Numbered from the stretch's first letter, positions 17,313-26,870 are shown. The stretch is 64,000 bases of DNA from Bacteroidales bacterium (GCA_022784645.1 JALFZG010000062.1:1-64000), one strand, 5' to 3'. A program made the numbers and translations. The notes: generated by a model not told the origin, from the letters alone.

Positions 17313-17480
17313 TTATTGAATAAACTTATTGATTACGATATAACCGAGCAAACCTACGAGCTCAAGCGCCACAGCAGCTACGAGCAAAGCGTTGGTAGGA
17401 TTAGCAAAGAAATAAACAGCAAGGCAGATTACGCCTGCAAGCACAAACATTGCGCCAAGGTATTGAAGAAAAGTTTTCAT
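17313..17480 (-). CDS. Small two-helix membrane protein
   Basis: From ATG at 17480 this gives 55 residues with two hydrophobic helices (about 5-25 and 31-50) and a short basic end (INKFIQ). A longer frame opens at 17567, but it would run through the promoter at 17525-17555, so the internal start is preferred. Small membrane proteins like this are common in Bacteroidales; I know no function. It lies 20 bp before parC and may be co-transcribed. Confidence 0.7.
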   Translation of the reverse strand: MKTFLQYLGAMFVLAGVICLAVYFFANPTNALLVAAVALELVGLLGYIVINKFIQ

Positions 17481-17524
17481 TATAATGAATAATTTAATGG
17501 TATGCGACTTAATGAAATCGGCTG

Positions 17525-17555
17525 CAAAGTTAGCACTTTTTTTTGATATTTGCAA
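17525..17555 (-). promoter_or_regulatory. Promoter of the small membrane protein gene
   Basis: On the minus strand TTG (17553-17555) and TAACTTTG (17525-17532) are 20 bp apart; the chosen start codon follows 45 bp later. Confidence 0.8.
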
Positions 17556-17641
17556 GAAAAAACGCACACTACCCCGATTTTTTGGTTTCTAAACGCCCCT
17601 TTGAGGGCAAAAAAACGGCAAAAAGCGGATTCTCGCATGGC

Positions 17642-18625
17642 TTATATGCAGTTCGTACACATGCTGATGGAAGCGCGATGGCGGATAAGACGCTGGCGAA
17701 ACCGCTGAGCAGCACCTCCGTGCATAATATCTTCGAGCGAGCTGCTTGCGAGGCTGCCAAGAGGGAAGCGGTGGTCTTTATCAAAGCAGCAGGGGAGAAC
17801 AGTGCCATCGGTGGTTATCACGCATCCGCTCCAAAGGCGGTAGCAGCGGTTATGAAGCTTCTTCTTTAAGCGGAAAGAGCCATCGGTATTGCGCTTGTAT
17901 CGCGAGTAGCGACCGTCGTCTGGCATATCTGGGTTTCCTTGCTTAAAATCGTAGAATTGCGCCGTTTTCATCGATATTTTGTCAGCTCCTAACTGGCGGT
18001 ATTTCTCCCTAAAAAGCGGCCATTCATGCTGGTTGGATTTCAAGTACAGACACTGCATTTCGATCTCCGGTCCATACCCTTTCTGCTGCTTGCAATCAGC
18101 AAGTGCACGCATACCGGCAAGAGCGTGAGCTAAGCTACCTCCTACTCGGTAATGCGAGTAGGTAGGCTCGGTCAGTCCGTCAATCGATACGATGATGCGG
18201 TCGAGCCCCGAATCAACCAATGCTTCCGCAACGGCCGGCGTAAGCAGCTGGGCATTAGTAGAAAGCATCGTAAAGAACTTGAGTTGATGCGCATAGCGGA
18301 TCATCTTTGGTAGGTCAGGATGTAGCAGCGGCTCGCCTTGAAAATGAAAAATTACGGTATGTGCAAAAGGGGCGGCTTCGTTGAGCGCCCGCATCCATAT
18401 CGCTTCGGGGATGAGCGCATGCTCCTCTGGTTGAGTGGCGCGCATTCCTACCGGGCAGTGCGGACAATGGAGCATGCAGTAGTTGGCCGGTTCGATGGCG
18501 ATAAACGTAGGCATGTGCGTATAACGAACCCAACCAAAGTAGCTCAGCAAATAATTCAGGCGACTGCACAGTTCATTGGTCAGCCGCCTGAAAGTGATAT
18601 ATTTAATGAATGCGAGCGCGCGCAT
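17642..18625 (-). CDS. Radical SAM protein with SPASM-like C-terminus
   Basis: A 327-residue protein. Cys50, Cys54 and Cys57 in NYCMLHCPHC bind the SAM-cleaving [4Fe-4S] cluster. FQGEPLLHPDLPKMI and STNAQLL are the usual partial-barrel motifs. The C-terminal region has Cys in LHNRCYRLWSGCVITTDG, PCCFDKDH and CTNC, consistent with an auxiliary cluster, and the chain stops just after CTNCI. Such proteins modify peptides or act in cofactor and tRNA chemistry; the substrate is unknown and no precursor peptide gene is adjacent. It is the last gene of a run with rpiB, a thioredoxin-fold lipoprotein and marC. Confidence 0.85.
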   Translation of the reverse strand: MRALAFIKYITFRRLTNELCSRLNYLLSYFGWVRYTHMPTFIAIEPANYCMLHCPHCPVGMRATQPEEHALIPEAIWMRALNEAAPFAHTVIFHFQGEPLLHPDLPKMIRYAHQLKFFTMLSTNAQLLTPAVAEALVDSGLDRIIVSIDGLTEPTYSHYRVGGSLAHALAGMRALADCKQQKGYGPEIEMQCLYLKSNQHEWPLFREKYRQLGADKISMKTAQFYDFKQGNPDMPDDGRYSRYKRNTDGSFRLKKKLHNRCYRLWSGCVITTDGTVLPCCFDKDHRFPLGSLASSSLEDIMHGGAAQRFRQRLIRHRASISMCTNCI

Positions 18626-18641
18626 GAGTGCAGCAATACGC

Positions 18642-19091
18642 TTAATGGAGCGCTATTTTCTGAACACGACGTTCGTGTCTGCCGCCCTCGAAATCTGTGC
18701 GGAAGAAAGCCTCCGTAATCTTGAGCGCCAGCTCCTCAGAGATAAACCGTGCAGGAAGCGCAAGGATATTGGCATTGTTGTGCTGACGAGCCAGCTCAGC
18801 GAGGGGCACATCCCAGCAGAGGGCTGCTCTTACGCCTTGATGTTTATTGGCGGTCATGCTGATACCATTGCCCGTGCCGCAAAGGATAACGCCGAAGTCG
18901 GCTTCCGCATTCTCCACTGCGTTTGCACACGGATGTGCAAAATCCGGATAATCGCAGCTCTCTGAAGAGTAGCAACCAAAGTCACGTACGTCTGCTCCCT
19001 GTGCCTCAAGCCATGCTTTCAGCTGGAGTTTGAGCGTATAGCCAGCATGGTCGCTGGCCATAGCTATTTTCATTTCAGATAAGGATTTCAT
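18642..19091 (-). CDS. rpiB: Ribose-5-phosphate isomerase B
   Basis: The protein is 149 residues from 19091, but the conserved start MKIAMASDHAG at 19073 (143 residues) is the more usual one. SDHAG, the Asp/Tyr patch YPDFAHP, and the active-site Cys in ILCGTGNGISMTANK are diagnostic of RpiB/LacAB isomerases. It interconverts ribose 5-phosphate and ribulose 5-phosphate in the pentose phosphate pathway. It lies 16 bp before the radical SAM gene and 12 bp after the thioredoxin-fold gene. Confidence 0.93.
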   Translation of the reverse strand: MKSLSEMKIAMASDHAGYTLKLQLKAWLEAQGADVRDFGCYSSESCDYPDFAHPCANAVENAEADFGVILCGTGNGISMTANKHQGVRAALCWDVPLAELARQHNNANILALPARFISEELALKITEAFFRTDFEGGRHERRVQKIALH

Positions 19092-19103
19092 GTGTTTATG
19101 GAA

Positions 19104-20159
19104 TTAGAGAATTGATTCAATACCTTCGTTTATTTTACCAAAACCGATATATCTACCTACAACTTCGCCTTGGCGATTGATTAGGAACATAGTCGGAATC
19201 GTCTGAACATTGTAAATGCGATAAACGGGATCGGCAAGGCCGTTTTGCGAACGCACTTTCACCCACGGCAATTCGCGCACTTGATCTTCCCAAATCAAGC
19301 GGTTCTGGTCTGGATACACTTGATAGATTTCAAGCCCCTTAGCATGATAGGTGTTATAGCGGTCACGCAAGGAGAAGATATAGTCGCTGAAATCGTCGAT
19401 GTCAATAGAGCAAAAGTCTAGCAGAATCACCTTCCCTCGGAGAGAAGAAAGTGCGATGGAATCAGCGTTTTCGTTAGGTAACTTGATGTCAAGAAACGCA
19501 TTTTCGTTAGCCTCAATAAAAGCGGCAACCGCCTCATTGTTGGCTCTCACTCGGTCGTCCGTAAGTTGGTTTACCACCTGACGGCAAAGCACTTTCGTGC
19601 GCTCGCAATCTGGACGCCATACCTGCCAGCTGGTAGCTACTGCTCGATAATATTTGAGATCCTCTTTGTTGGTAAGGGAGAATACCGGTTGACCATTCTT
19701 ATACTGCATCACAGCATAATAGGCTACGATAGAGAGCGGGTCAGCAAGAATCACGTCAGTAGCAAGTGCTTTATGCTCCTCCAGCGAATGGTCACGCAGC
19801 GAACGACGCAAATTCAAGATGGCTTCAGACTTGGGCGAGTCGGTGAACTCAGCATCAAGCACATTCTTCAAATCAGCCTTTACGCCAATCGTTTCTACGG
19901 AATCAACTGCCAGCAAGATGGTGCTCGCGCCAGAGCGCAAACGATACAAGTCTGGGTACTCCGGACGCTCTGCCTTAAAGCAGAACGAGCCACCTTTAGA
20001 GAGACTTGCAGAATCCAATAACTCTACATTCGTAACACCTACATGCTCCAAATACACCATCGCCTCCGGATTCCCCGTAAGCGTGCCTTCTACTTGGAAT
20101 TTCTTACTACATGCTGACAGCAGCACTGCGCTTATCAGCAGCAAATACAACTTTTTCAT
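19104..20159 (-). CDS. TlpA/DUF4369-type thioredoxin-fold lipoprotein lacking the CXXC motif
   Basis: From ATG at 20159 it has 351 residues with lipobox VLLSAC. The N-terminal part (about 20-110) resembles DUF4369, and the C-terminal 150 residues have a thioredoxin fold (LRGKVILLDF, later QTIPTMFLINRQGEVVGRY with the cis-Pro). Where TlpA proteins carry WCxxC the sequence reads LDFCSIDIDDFSDY: one Cys, and no CXXC. It is therefore unlikely to be a disulfide oxidoreductase and may bind a partner. A start at 20186 is possible but would put nine residues before the signal peptide. Confidence 0.8.
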   Translation of the reverse strand: MKKLYLLLISAVLLSACSKKFQVEGTLTGNPEAMVYLEHVGVTNVELLDSASLSKGGSFCFKAERPEYPDLYRLRSGASTILLAVDSVETIGVKADLKNVLDAEFTDSPKSEAILNLRRSLRDHSLEEHKALATDVILADPLSIVAYYAVMQYKNGQPVFSLTNKEDLKYYRAVATSWQVWRPDCERTKVLCRQVVNQLTDDRVRANNEAVAAFIEANENAFLDIKLPNENADSIALSSLRGKVILLDFCSIDIDDFSDYIFSLRDRYNTYHAKGLEIYQVYPDQNRLIWEDQVRELPWVKVRSQNGLADPVYRIYNVQTIPTMFLINRQGEVVGRYIGFGKINEGIESIL

Positions 20160-20228
20160 ACTTTCAATGATGAGCACACGCGGCACTCCATTTTTATTTT
20201 TATTAATGTTTCTTCGATTGTTAGAGTA

Positions 20229-20837
20229 TTATTGCGTAATAGAGAAGAGCTGCACCATCGTTTGCAGATTCTCTACAAAAATCTTTATGGATATAGCCAG
20301 CAGGATGAGTCCGAAGAACTTTCGGAGCAGGTAGATTCCAGCCTCACCGAGTACTTTCCGAATACCATTGGTAGCATAGAGCACCAAGAATACGCAAAGA
20401 ATATTCAGCGTAAGCGCAGTGAGCAGATTCACTGTAGCATACTCCGAGCGGATGGTCAGCAATGCGGTAAACACACCCGGACCTGCATACAGCGGAAAGG
20501 CAAGCGGCACGATGGAAGACATCCCTTTCGGGCCGTTGTTCTTAAAAATCTCAATATCGAGCAGCATCTCCAGCGCCATAAAAAACAGCAGAATTGAACC
20601 CGCCACAGCAAATGAAGAGATATCTACTCCAAAGAAATTCAATATAAAATCACCTGCAAAAAAGAATGCTAACATAAGCGCATACGAAATCAGCGTGATT
20701 TTCCAAGCGCTGATTTTTACCCCTTTAGCAGCGATCGTTTGCACAATGGGCACACTTCCGAGCGGGTCAATAATTGCAAAAAGCACCATAAAGGCACTAC
20801 CTATCTGAACCAAATCAAAAGACATCATTTCAATCAT
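20229..20837 (-). CDS. MarC family integral membrane protein
   Basis: 202 residues with six predicted membrane helices and the family signatures AIIDPLGSVPI near residue 25 and PLAFPLYAGPGVFTALL near 113. MarC/YhgN/UPF0056 proteins are widespread and their substrate is not established. The start may be MIEMMSF (20837) or MSFDLVQ (20825). It heads the marC-thioredoxin-rpiB-radical SAM run, divergent from efp. Confidence 0.88.
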   Translation of the reverse strand: MIEMMSFDLVQIGSAFMVLFAIIDPLGSVPIVQTIAAKGVKISAWKITLISYALMLAFFFAGDFILNFFGVDISSFAVAGSILLFFMALEMLLDIEIFKNNGPKGMSSIVPLAFPLYAGPGVFTALLTIRSEYATVNLLTALTLNILCVFLVLYATNGIRKVLGEAGIYLLRKFFGLILLAISIKIFVENLQTMVQLFSITQ

Positions 20838-20894
20838 AATATGAGTTTTGAGGTGCGCTATCGTCCATAAAATGCATTAAAATAGCGCATAAAC

Positions 20895-20925
20895 TTGCAT
20901 AATTCAAAAAAAAGCAGTAATTTTG
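20895..20925 (+). promoter_or_regulatory. Promoter of efp
   Basis: TTG at 20895-20897 and TAATTTTG at 20918-20925, 20 bp apart. The start codon lies at 20977, giving a leader of about 45 nt. Confidence 0.85.
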
Positions 20926-20976
20926 CGGCCGATTTGCAAATCACATCACAACAATTATTTAAAGTATACTTTATTT

Positions 20977-21540
20977 ATGATCAACGCACAAGACGTTAAA
21001 AACGGAACCTGTTTTCGCGAAAACGGCCGTTTGTATTTTGTAATTGAGTTTCTTCACGTAAAGCCGGGAAAGGGCAACACCTTTATGCGCGTTAAGTACA
21101 AAGATGTAGTTGATGGTCGCGTATTGGAGAAGCGTTTCAACATTGGTGAGAAGCTCGAGGATGTGCGCGTAGAGCGTCGTCCGTTCCAGTACCTCTACCA
21201 GGAGGGTGAAGATTACATCTTCATGAACAACGAGACCTTTGAGCAGATTCCTATTGCTCACGACCTCATTAATGGTGTTGACTTCTTGAAGGAAGGTATG
21301 ACTGTTGACGTAGCAATCGACTCTTCTACCGATACCGTATTGATGGCAGACCTACCTACAAAGGTAGAACTGATGGTTCAGTACACCGAGCCTGGTTTGA
21401 AAGGCGATACCGCTACCAACACCTTAAAGCCTGCAACACTTGAGACCGGTGCTGAGGTGCGAGTTCCGCTCTTCATCAACGAAGGCGAGATCATCCGCAT
21501 CGATACCCGCGACGGCAGTTACTGCGAGCGCGTTAAGTAA
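20977..21540 (+). CDS. efp: Translation elongation factor P
   Basis: 187 residues from [10 protein letters not shown]. Domain I loop reads [10 protein letters not shown], so the position modified by lysylation in other bacteria is Lys32 here. The C-terminal motif GSYCERVK is typical (usually ...YxxRA/V). It rescues ribosomes stalled on polyproline. An upstream in-frame Met at 20923 overlaps the promoter and is rejected. Single-gene unit with its own terminator. Confidence 0.96.
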   Translation: MINAQDVKNGTCFRENGRLYFVIEFLHVKPGKGNTFMRVKYKDVVDGRVLEKRFNIGEKLEDVRVERRPFQYLYQEGEDYIFMNNETFEQIPIAHDLINGVDFLKEGMTVDVAIDSSTDTVLMADLPTKVELMVQYTEPGLKGDTATNTLKPATLETGAEVRVPLFINEGEIIRIDTRDGSYCERVK

Positions 21541-21562
21541 TAATCCGGCAACTTTACTTTAT

Positions 21563-21592
21563 AATCCCCTCTCCACGGAGAGGGGATTTTTG
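21563..21592 (+). terminator. Terminator of efp
   Basis: CCCCTCTCC at 21566-21574 pairs with GGAGAGGGG at 21577-21585, followed by ATTTTTG. Flanking AAT/ATT lets it act in both directions, so it may also end the minus-strand operon finishing at 21594. Confidence 0.9.
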
Positions 21593-21593
21593 T

Positions 21594-22472
21594 TTATTGC
21601 ACTTGATATCTGCGTACGGAATGAAGTTGATGCGTAATATCGCCCACCTTATATAGAGCGTTGTTTTCGCTAGAGAGGATGCCCTCTGCTGTAATCTTCT
21701 CCACTTTTACTCTACCCGAGCAGTGAATAATGGTGCCGTTTCCGATAAGAATACCAACATGGGTAATCTTGCCATCACCGTGATCGAAGAAAGCCAAATC
21801 ACATCCACGCGTAAGCTTCATATCTTCGGAGGTAAGCCCTACGTTGATTTCTCCTTTCTGCGCACCGATAATAAGTTCGCCTTGCGCAGCTTGCTCTGAA
21901 GCGTTGCGCGGAAGCGGCTTGCCCATCATAGAGAAAATGAGTTGTGAGAAGCCCGAGCAGTCCATACCAAGGACCGTTTTTCCGCCCCAAAGATACGGCA
22001 CATTGAGGAAGAAGCGGGAGAGAATCATCATCGAGTCGCGGTTGAGCGCCATCGGCTTGGAAAGCACCATCATCGGATCGATGGTGAACGGAACTCCGAA
22101 CACTTCAAAATGCGCAATATTCTGATTTTGAGAATCTACCTTATAATTACACAGGCGCGTGCCCGCGGTAAGCGGGATGGTCGTTTGATTATTTTGACTC
22201 ACAGCAAAAGCCATCGGCATGCGTACAAAAGCCGTACTCATATCCATCAAACTCTGATACGAGTCGAATTCTGAATCCGTCATGAGCGTAATCATCTTGG
22301 CATCTACATAGCCTGCCTGTCCGTCAAAATCGTTTCTAACAGCAGCCCAACGACCCTCAATTCCGATGATATCGCAAGTCTCACCAAACAATAGTTGAGT
22401 CGTCATCTCTGCCGATTCTGCGGCTTGTGCACGAACTGGCAACACACTATAAAGAACAATTCCTTTTTGCAT
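21594..22472 (-). CDS. NlpC/P60 cell-wall endopeptidase with SH3-like N-terminus
   Basis: 292 residues. Residues 1-65 resemble a bacterial SH3 domain, and the C-terminal domain has the NlpC/P60 triad: Cys172 in GMDCSGF, His238 in ITHVGI and His250 in IIHCSG. It is expected to cut gamma-D-Glu-diaminopimelate bonds in peptidoglycan stem peptides. I see no clear signal peptide from this start, so export is uncertain. It is the last gene of the mreB-mreC-M13 run, which fits a cell-wall role. Confidence 0.88.
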   Translation of the reverse strand: MQKGIVLYSVLPVRAQAAESAEMTTQLLFGETCDIIGIEGRWAAVRNDFDGQAGYVDAKMITLMTDSEFDSYQSLMDMSTAFVRMPMAFAVSQNNQTTIPLTAGTRLCNYKVDSQNQNIAHFEVFGVPFTIDPMMVLSKPMALNRDSMMILSRFFLNVPYLWGGKTVLGMDCSGFSQLIFSMMGKPLPRNASEQAAQGELIIGAQKGEINVGLTSEDMKLTRGCDLAFFDHGDGKITHVGILIGNGTIIHCSGRVKVEKITAEGILSSENNALYKVGDITHQLHSVRRYQVQ

Positions 22473-22492
22473 AACTGTTAATTATCGTTTTA

Positions 22493-24496
22493 TTACCATA
22501 CTTTTACGCGGTTTTCTGGCGCGAGATACATCTTGTTTTCTGGTGTTACTCCCCAAGCCTCATACCATTCATCGATATGCGGAAGAGCTCCGTTTACTCG
22601 CCATTCACCGAGCGAATGCGGATCGCTCTTCGTCTGCGAACGCATCTGCTCTTCGCGTATGTTTTGTGCCCAAAGGTTAGCATATGCAAGGAAGAAGCGC
22701 TGCTCCGGCGTAAAACCTTCTTCGGTCTCAAGAGGGTGCTCTGCCATCACGTTGCGGAAAGCTTGGTAAGCAATCGTCAAACCACCATGGTCTGCAATAT
22801 TTTCACCAAGAGTGAGACTGCCATTAGCGTGCAAGCCTGGCAATACCTCGATTTGATCGAAGAAATCGGTCATCACTTTGGTGCGAGCATCAAAATTTTG
22901 CTTATCGGCCTCCGTCCACCAGTTGATAAGGTTTCCATCTTTATCAAACTGGCAACCCTGATCATCGAATCCATGGGTCATCTCATGACCAATAACTACG
23001 CCGATAGCGCCATAGTTGAACGCATCATCAGCTTGCATATCGAAGAACGGATATTGGAGAATTCCAGCAGGGAAGCAGATTTCGTTTGACGAAGGATTGT
23101 AATATGCATTCACCGTCTGCGGCGTCATGTACCACTGCGCTTTATCTACGGGCTTATCCAAGAAGCTGAGGCTATAAGCCTGCTCAAACTCAGCTGCGCG
23201 GAGGATATTGGCATAATAGAAATCCTGACCAAGAATATCCAAGGCCGTATAGTCACGCCATTTGTCAGGATAACCAACCTTTACGACAAACGCCTCGAGC
23301 TTCTCGTGAGCCCGCTTCTTCGTTTCTTCGCTCATCCAATCCTGCAAGTCAATGCGTTCGCCTAGGGCTTTCTGCAAATTCGCCACGAGCTGTAGCATAC
23401 GCTGCTTGTTTTCTTCCGGAAAATACTTCTCTACATACATCTGTCCAACAGCCTCTCCAAGGGTAGAATTTACGATACCTACCGCACGTTTCCAAAGCGG
23501 ACTGGGTTCCTCTTTACCAGAGAGTGTTTTGCCATAGAAATCGAAGTTTTCGTTGTATATCTCGGTAGTGAGATAAGAAGCCGAACCATCTATCACCTGC
23601 CATACGAAATATGTGCGGAGATCCTCTATTGGCTCCTCTGCTATCATCTTGGATGCTTCTTGGAGATGGGCAATCTGGCCTACAGAAATACTGTCAGTGG
23701 AGATTTTTAGTCCGGTAAAGAATGCATCCCAATTGACTTCAGGAGTGAGAGCCTTGAGGTCAGCAATCGACATCTTATTATAATTAGCCAATGGGTTACG
23801 AAGCTCCACATTGCTCTTTGCTGCTCCAGCCAAACGCGTCTCCAATCGGAGTACGGTAGCAGCCTTGGCTGATACATCGGTATAGCCGAAGAGCGCAAAC
23901 ATTTTGGCGATATGCTGCTCATACGCATTCCTGATGCGGAGTGTCTCTTCATCCTGATCAAAATAATACTCTTTCTCACCCAAGCCAAAACCACCTTGAT
24001 ACGTCTTAAGAATATTCATTGAGGAGTTCATCTCATCCGCATCAACATACATAGCCCACATGCCGCACTGCATACTGCGACCGAGGAATGCGCTGAGTTC
24101 CTCACGCTCTAAACCTTCGATTTCATCGAGGAAAGCGCGTACGGGTTCAATGCCCTGTTGATCGCGCGTAAGCGTGTCCATTGCTTGATTATAGAGGTCG
24201 GCAATCTTCTGTCTGATAGATCCCTGCTCATGTTTGTTGGCTGCTATACTGCCAATGAGTTCGTTGAGTTGCTTGCGATTTTCTTCAGCTACTACATCAA
24301 AACTACCATAGCGACTGTATTCTGCCGTAAGCGGATTGGCTTTCATCCATCCACCACATGCGTAGTGATAGAAATCATCCTGCGCCACTACGGTTGTGTC
24401 AAGGTTCTGCAGGCTGATTCCAATTGTTTGTTTTTTACTGGTGCATCCCATAATTGATAATGCCATTGATAATAATACAACGTGTTTGGTTTTCAT
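22493..24496 (-). CDS. M13 family zinc metallopeptidase lipoprotein (PepO/neprilysin-like)
   Basis: 667 residues with lipobox SIMGC (Cys18). The zinc site is VIGHEMTHGF with the third ligand in LGENIADHGG, and NAYYNPSSNEICFPAGIL is the usual substrate-binding strand. The C-terminus ends in VKVW, where neprilysins have CxxW, so the terminal Cys is replaced. It cleaves oligopeptides, probably in the periplasm. It sits between mreC and the NlpC/P60 gene in a minus-strand operon, where mreD would normally be found. Confidence 0.93.
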   Translation of the reverse strand: MKTKHVVLLSMALSIMGCTSKKQTIGISLQNLDTTVVAQDDFYHYACGGWMKANPLTAEYSRYGSFDVVAEENRKQLNELIGSIAANKHEQGSIRQKIADLYNQAMDTLTRDQQGIEPVRAFLDEIEGLEREELSAFLGRSMQCGMWAMYVDADEMNSSMNILKTYQGGFGLGEKEYYFDQDEETLRIRNAYEQHIAKMFALFGYTDVSAKAATVLRLETRLAGAAKSNVELRNPLANYNKMSIADLKALTPEVNWDAFFTGLKISTDSISVGQIAHLQEASKMIAEEPIEDLRTYFVWQVIDGSASYLTTEIYNENFDFYGKTLSGKEEPSPLWKRAVGIVNSTLGEAVGQMYVEKYFPEENKQRMLQLVANLQKALGERIDLQDWMSEETKKRAHEKLEAFVVKVGYPDKWRDYTALDILGQDFYYANILRAAEFEQAYSLSFLDKPVDKAQWYMTPQTVNAYYNPSSNEICFPAGILQYPFFDMQADDAFNYGAIGVVIGHEMTHGFDDQGCQFDKDGNLINWWTEADKQNFDARTKVMTDFFDQIEVLPGLHANGSLTLGENIADHGGLTIAYQAFRNVMAEHPLETEEGFTPEQRFFLAYANLWAQNIREEQMRSQTKSDPHSLGEWRVNGALPHIDEWYEAWGVTPENKMYLAPENRVKVW

Positions 24497-24521
24497 AATG
24501 AAAATATTAATAGTGCTTTGG

Positions 24522-25367
24522 TTATCTGTTCTCTAGATTATTCTGCTCGCGCATAGCGTCGTTAGCCACCACCTGAACATACCCTATCGAGCGAAAATCC
24601 GTTGCGTATCTTACTCGGATTCGGTAATACGCATCGGAGTCTTTCAATACCGCTTCATCTACCATTCCTACCATCAACCCACCAGGAAAAGCAGGTGTTA
24701 GGCCAGAAGTGATGATGGTATCGCCCACATGTACGTTGGCATGACGAGCAATATTGATGAGTTGCCCATATCGAGGGTCCACCCCATTCCAAACGAGCGG
24801 GCCATACGTTTCGTCGTTTTTAAACCGACAACTGAGTTGCATTTGATCGTTGATAAGCGGCATAACGAGAGAAAACCGCTCGGATACTGCGCAGATTAAC
24901 CCTACTACGCCATGCTGATCCACTACGCCCATATCTTCTTCGATGCCATCCCTGCGGCCTTTATTAAGCGTAAAGCAATTATGCCGTTTGCCCGACTCGA
25001 TATTGATCACCTTAGCTGGAATATAGCGCATTGCCTTATGTGCATATCGATATGGGTTGCAATCAGGATACAGGCGGGAACTGTCGTTTTCTACATAAGG
25101 TTCGAGTTGATTCTCAAGCTCCTGAATACGTGCTAATAATCGCGCATTTTCTTCGATAAGAGCGACATTTTCTGCACCCAGATGCATGTATGATGTTACA
25201 GCATCGGATGCTTTATACAGTTCACCACTTACAAGATTGGCAGAAGAAACATACGCACTGCGTGGATAGCTGCTAAACGTGAACAATAGTACAAGCGCAG
25301 CAATTTCAAGCAGCCCGAAGAGCAGGAAATTGCTGTACTTAATAATGAATTGCAGAAGGTTCCGCAT
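24522..25367 (-). CDS. mreC: Rod shape-determining protein MreC
   Basis: 281 residues with one N-terminal membrane helix (about 12-33), a coiled coil near 60-93 (ENARLLARIQELENQL) and two beta-barrel halves with GVVGLICAV and ITSGLTPAFPGGLMVG. It links cytoplasmic MreB filaments to the elongation enzymes. It starts 17 bp after mreB. No mreD follows. Confidence 0.92.
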   Translation of the reverse strand: MRNLLQFIIKYSNFLLFGLLEIAALVLLFTFSSYPRSAYVSSANLVSGELYKASDAVTSYMHLGAENVALIEENARLLARIQELENQLEPYVENDSSRLYPDCNPYRYAHKAMRYIPAKVINIESGKRHNCFTLNKGRRDGIEEDMGVVDQHGVVGLICAVSERFSLVMPLINDQMQLSCRFKNDETYGPLVWNGVDPRYGQLINIARHANVHVGDTIITSGLTPAFPGGLMVGMVDEAVLKDSDAYYRIRVRYATDFRSIGYVQVVANDAMREQNNLENR

Positions 25368-25384
25368 AGGTTACCAATGCTGCG

Positions 25385-26404
25385 TTATCGGATTAGGAAG
25401 TTGAAGTTATTGACGTTCTTCAGCGCAATGCCCGTGCCGCGCGCAACGCAATGCAATGGATCTTCAGCAACGTGGAACTGAATCTGAATCTTGTCAGTAA
25501 GTCGCTTAGCCAATCCGTGGAGTAACGCACCACCACCCGCAAGGAAGATACCTTTCTTTACGATATCTGCATAGAGCTCCGGTGGCGTCTGCTCAAGTGC
25601 TTGAAGTACAGCATTCTCGATTTTGGCTACCGACTTCTCAAGGCAATGCGCAATTTCTTGATAACTTACGGGCACAGTCATCGGAAGCGCCGTTACCTTA
25701 TTCGGACCTACTACAACGAAATCTTCAGGCGGATTATCAAGTTCCGGAAGTGCTGAACCTACCTGCATCTTGATGCGTTCGGCCGTAGGCTCATCAATAC
25801 GCAGGTTATGCATGCGGCCCATAAATTCAATGATATCTGCGTTGAAATCATCACCTGCAATCTTGATGGACTTATTCGAAACGATACCACCGAGGGAGAT
25901 TACGGCAATCTCCGTAGTACCACCGCCGATATCTACCACCATGCAGCCTTCAGCTGCTTCTACGTCGATTCCCATACCAATAGCAGCAGCCATCGGCTCG
26001 AAAATCATATATACATCCCTACCACCAGCGTGCTCCGACGAGTCACGAACGGCACGAATCTCTACTTCCGTAGAAGATGAAGGAATGCCCACCACCATAC
26101 GGAGCTGAGGGCTGAACAGTTTGCTCTGACGAGGAATAAGCTTAATCATACCGCGAATCATCATCTCGCAGGCATAGAAGTCGGCAATCACACCATCCTT
26201 AAGCGGACGCACTGTGCGAACCATGTTTCCACCACGGCCAATCATCTGCTGTGCCTTTCGGCCTACAGCTACCATCTTGTTGTCAGCCATACTGATGGCT
26301 ACAACCGACGGCTCATCTACCACTATCTTGTCGTTGCACGTAATGATGGTGTTAGCTGTACCGAGGTCAATGGCAATTTCTTGAGTAAAAGAGAATAAAC
26401 CCAT
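25385..26404 (-). CDS. mreB: Rod shape-determining protein MreB
   Basis: 339 residues of the actin fold: DLGTANTIIT phosphate-1 loop, VVDIGGGTTEIAVISLGG phosphate-2 loop and LAGGGALLHGL adenosine motif. It forms membrane-bound filaments that direct lateral wall synthesis. First gene of the operon; promoter at 26503-26534. Confidence 0.96.
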   Translation of the reverse strand: MGLFSFTQEIAIDLGTANTIITCNDKIVVDEPSVVAISMADNKMVAVGRKAQQMIGRGGNMVRTVRPLKDGVIADFYACEMMIRGMIKLIPRQSKLFSPQLRMVVGIPSSSTEVEIRAVRDSSEHAGGRDVYMIFEPMAAAIGMGIDVEAAEGCMVVDIGGGTTEIAVISLGGIVSNKSIKIAGDDFNADIIEFMGRMHNLRIDEPTAERIKMQVGSALPELDNPPEDFVVVGPNKVTALPMTVPVSYQEIAHCLEKSVAKIENAVLQALEQTPPELYADIVKKGIFLAGGGALLHGLAKRLTDKIQIQFHVAEDPLHCVARGTGIALKNVNNFNFLIR

Positions 26405-26502
26405 GCTACAGTTTAGTTAATTTATATTGTACAATATTAATAGTTGTCTTTCTTAAAAAGGTAAATTGCCTAAGGAAAAATGCAAACTTACCAATTTGGG
26501 TG

Positions 26503-26534
26503 CAAAGGTACGAAAAAAAAATGGATTACGCAAA
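26503..26534 (-). promoter_or_regulatory. Promoter of the mreB operon
   Basis: TTTG (26531-26534) and TACCTTTG (26503-26510) on the minus strand, 20 bp apart, about 100 bp upstream of mreB. Confidence 0.8.
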
Positions 26535-26870
26535 CAGTCAGGATTATTTTTTTCAAAAAATAACTTTTGGTCATTTTCGCAGGCTTGGAAAGACATGCAG
26601 ATAATGTCACACAAATACGGCTACAGAATAGATAAAATCGTCTAAAATCCTCGATTTCATCGGTATCATTAAAGATGCATGATAAGAAATAGCTACGTAA
26701 TAGATATATATGCAGCATCGAATCAGCAAAAAAAGGCGCAAGCAGCAATATGGTATAGCAGAAGAACGGCATTGACGCCTGCTATTTTTGTCAAAACTCA
26801 ATAAAAGTGTACGAATTATTAACTATTATAACAATAAACGTAAAAAAACGCTTTTTTTTTGCACAAATAT
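26535..26870. other. AT-rich divergent intergenic region, no gene seen
   Basis: Between the mreB promoter and the plus-strand promoter at 26871-26901 there is no frame with convincing composition. Homopolymer A and T runs are frequent. I see no repeat or site worth naming in it. Confidence 0.5.

Noticed and set aside
20923-20976. Upstream extension of efp
   Set aside because: It starts at the promoter's 3' edge and adds residues not found in EF-P.
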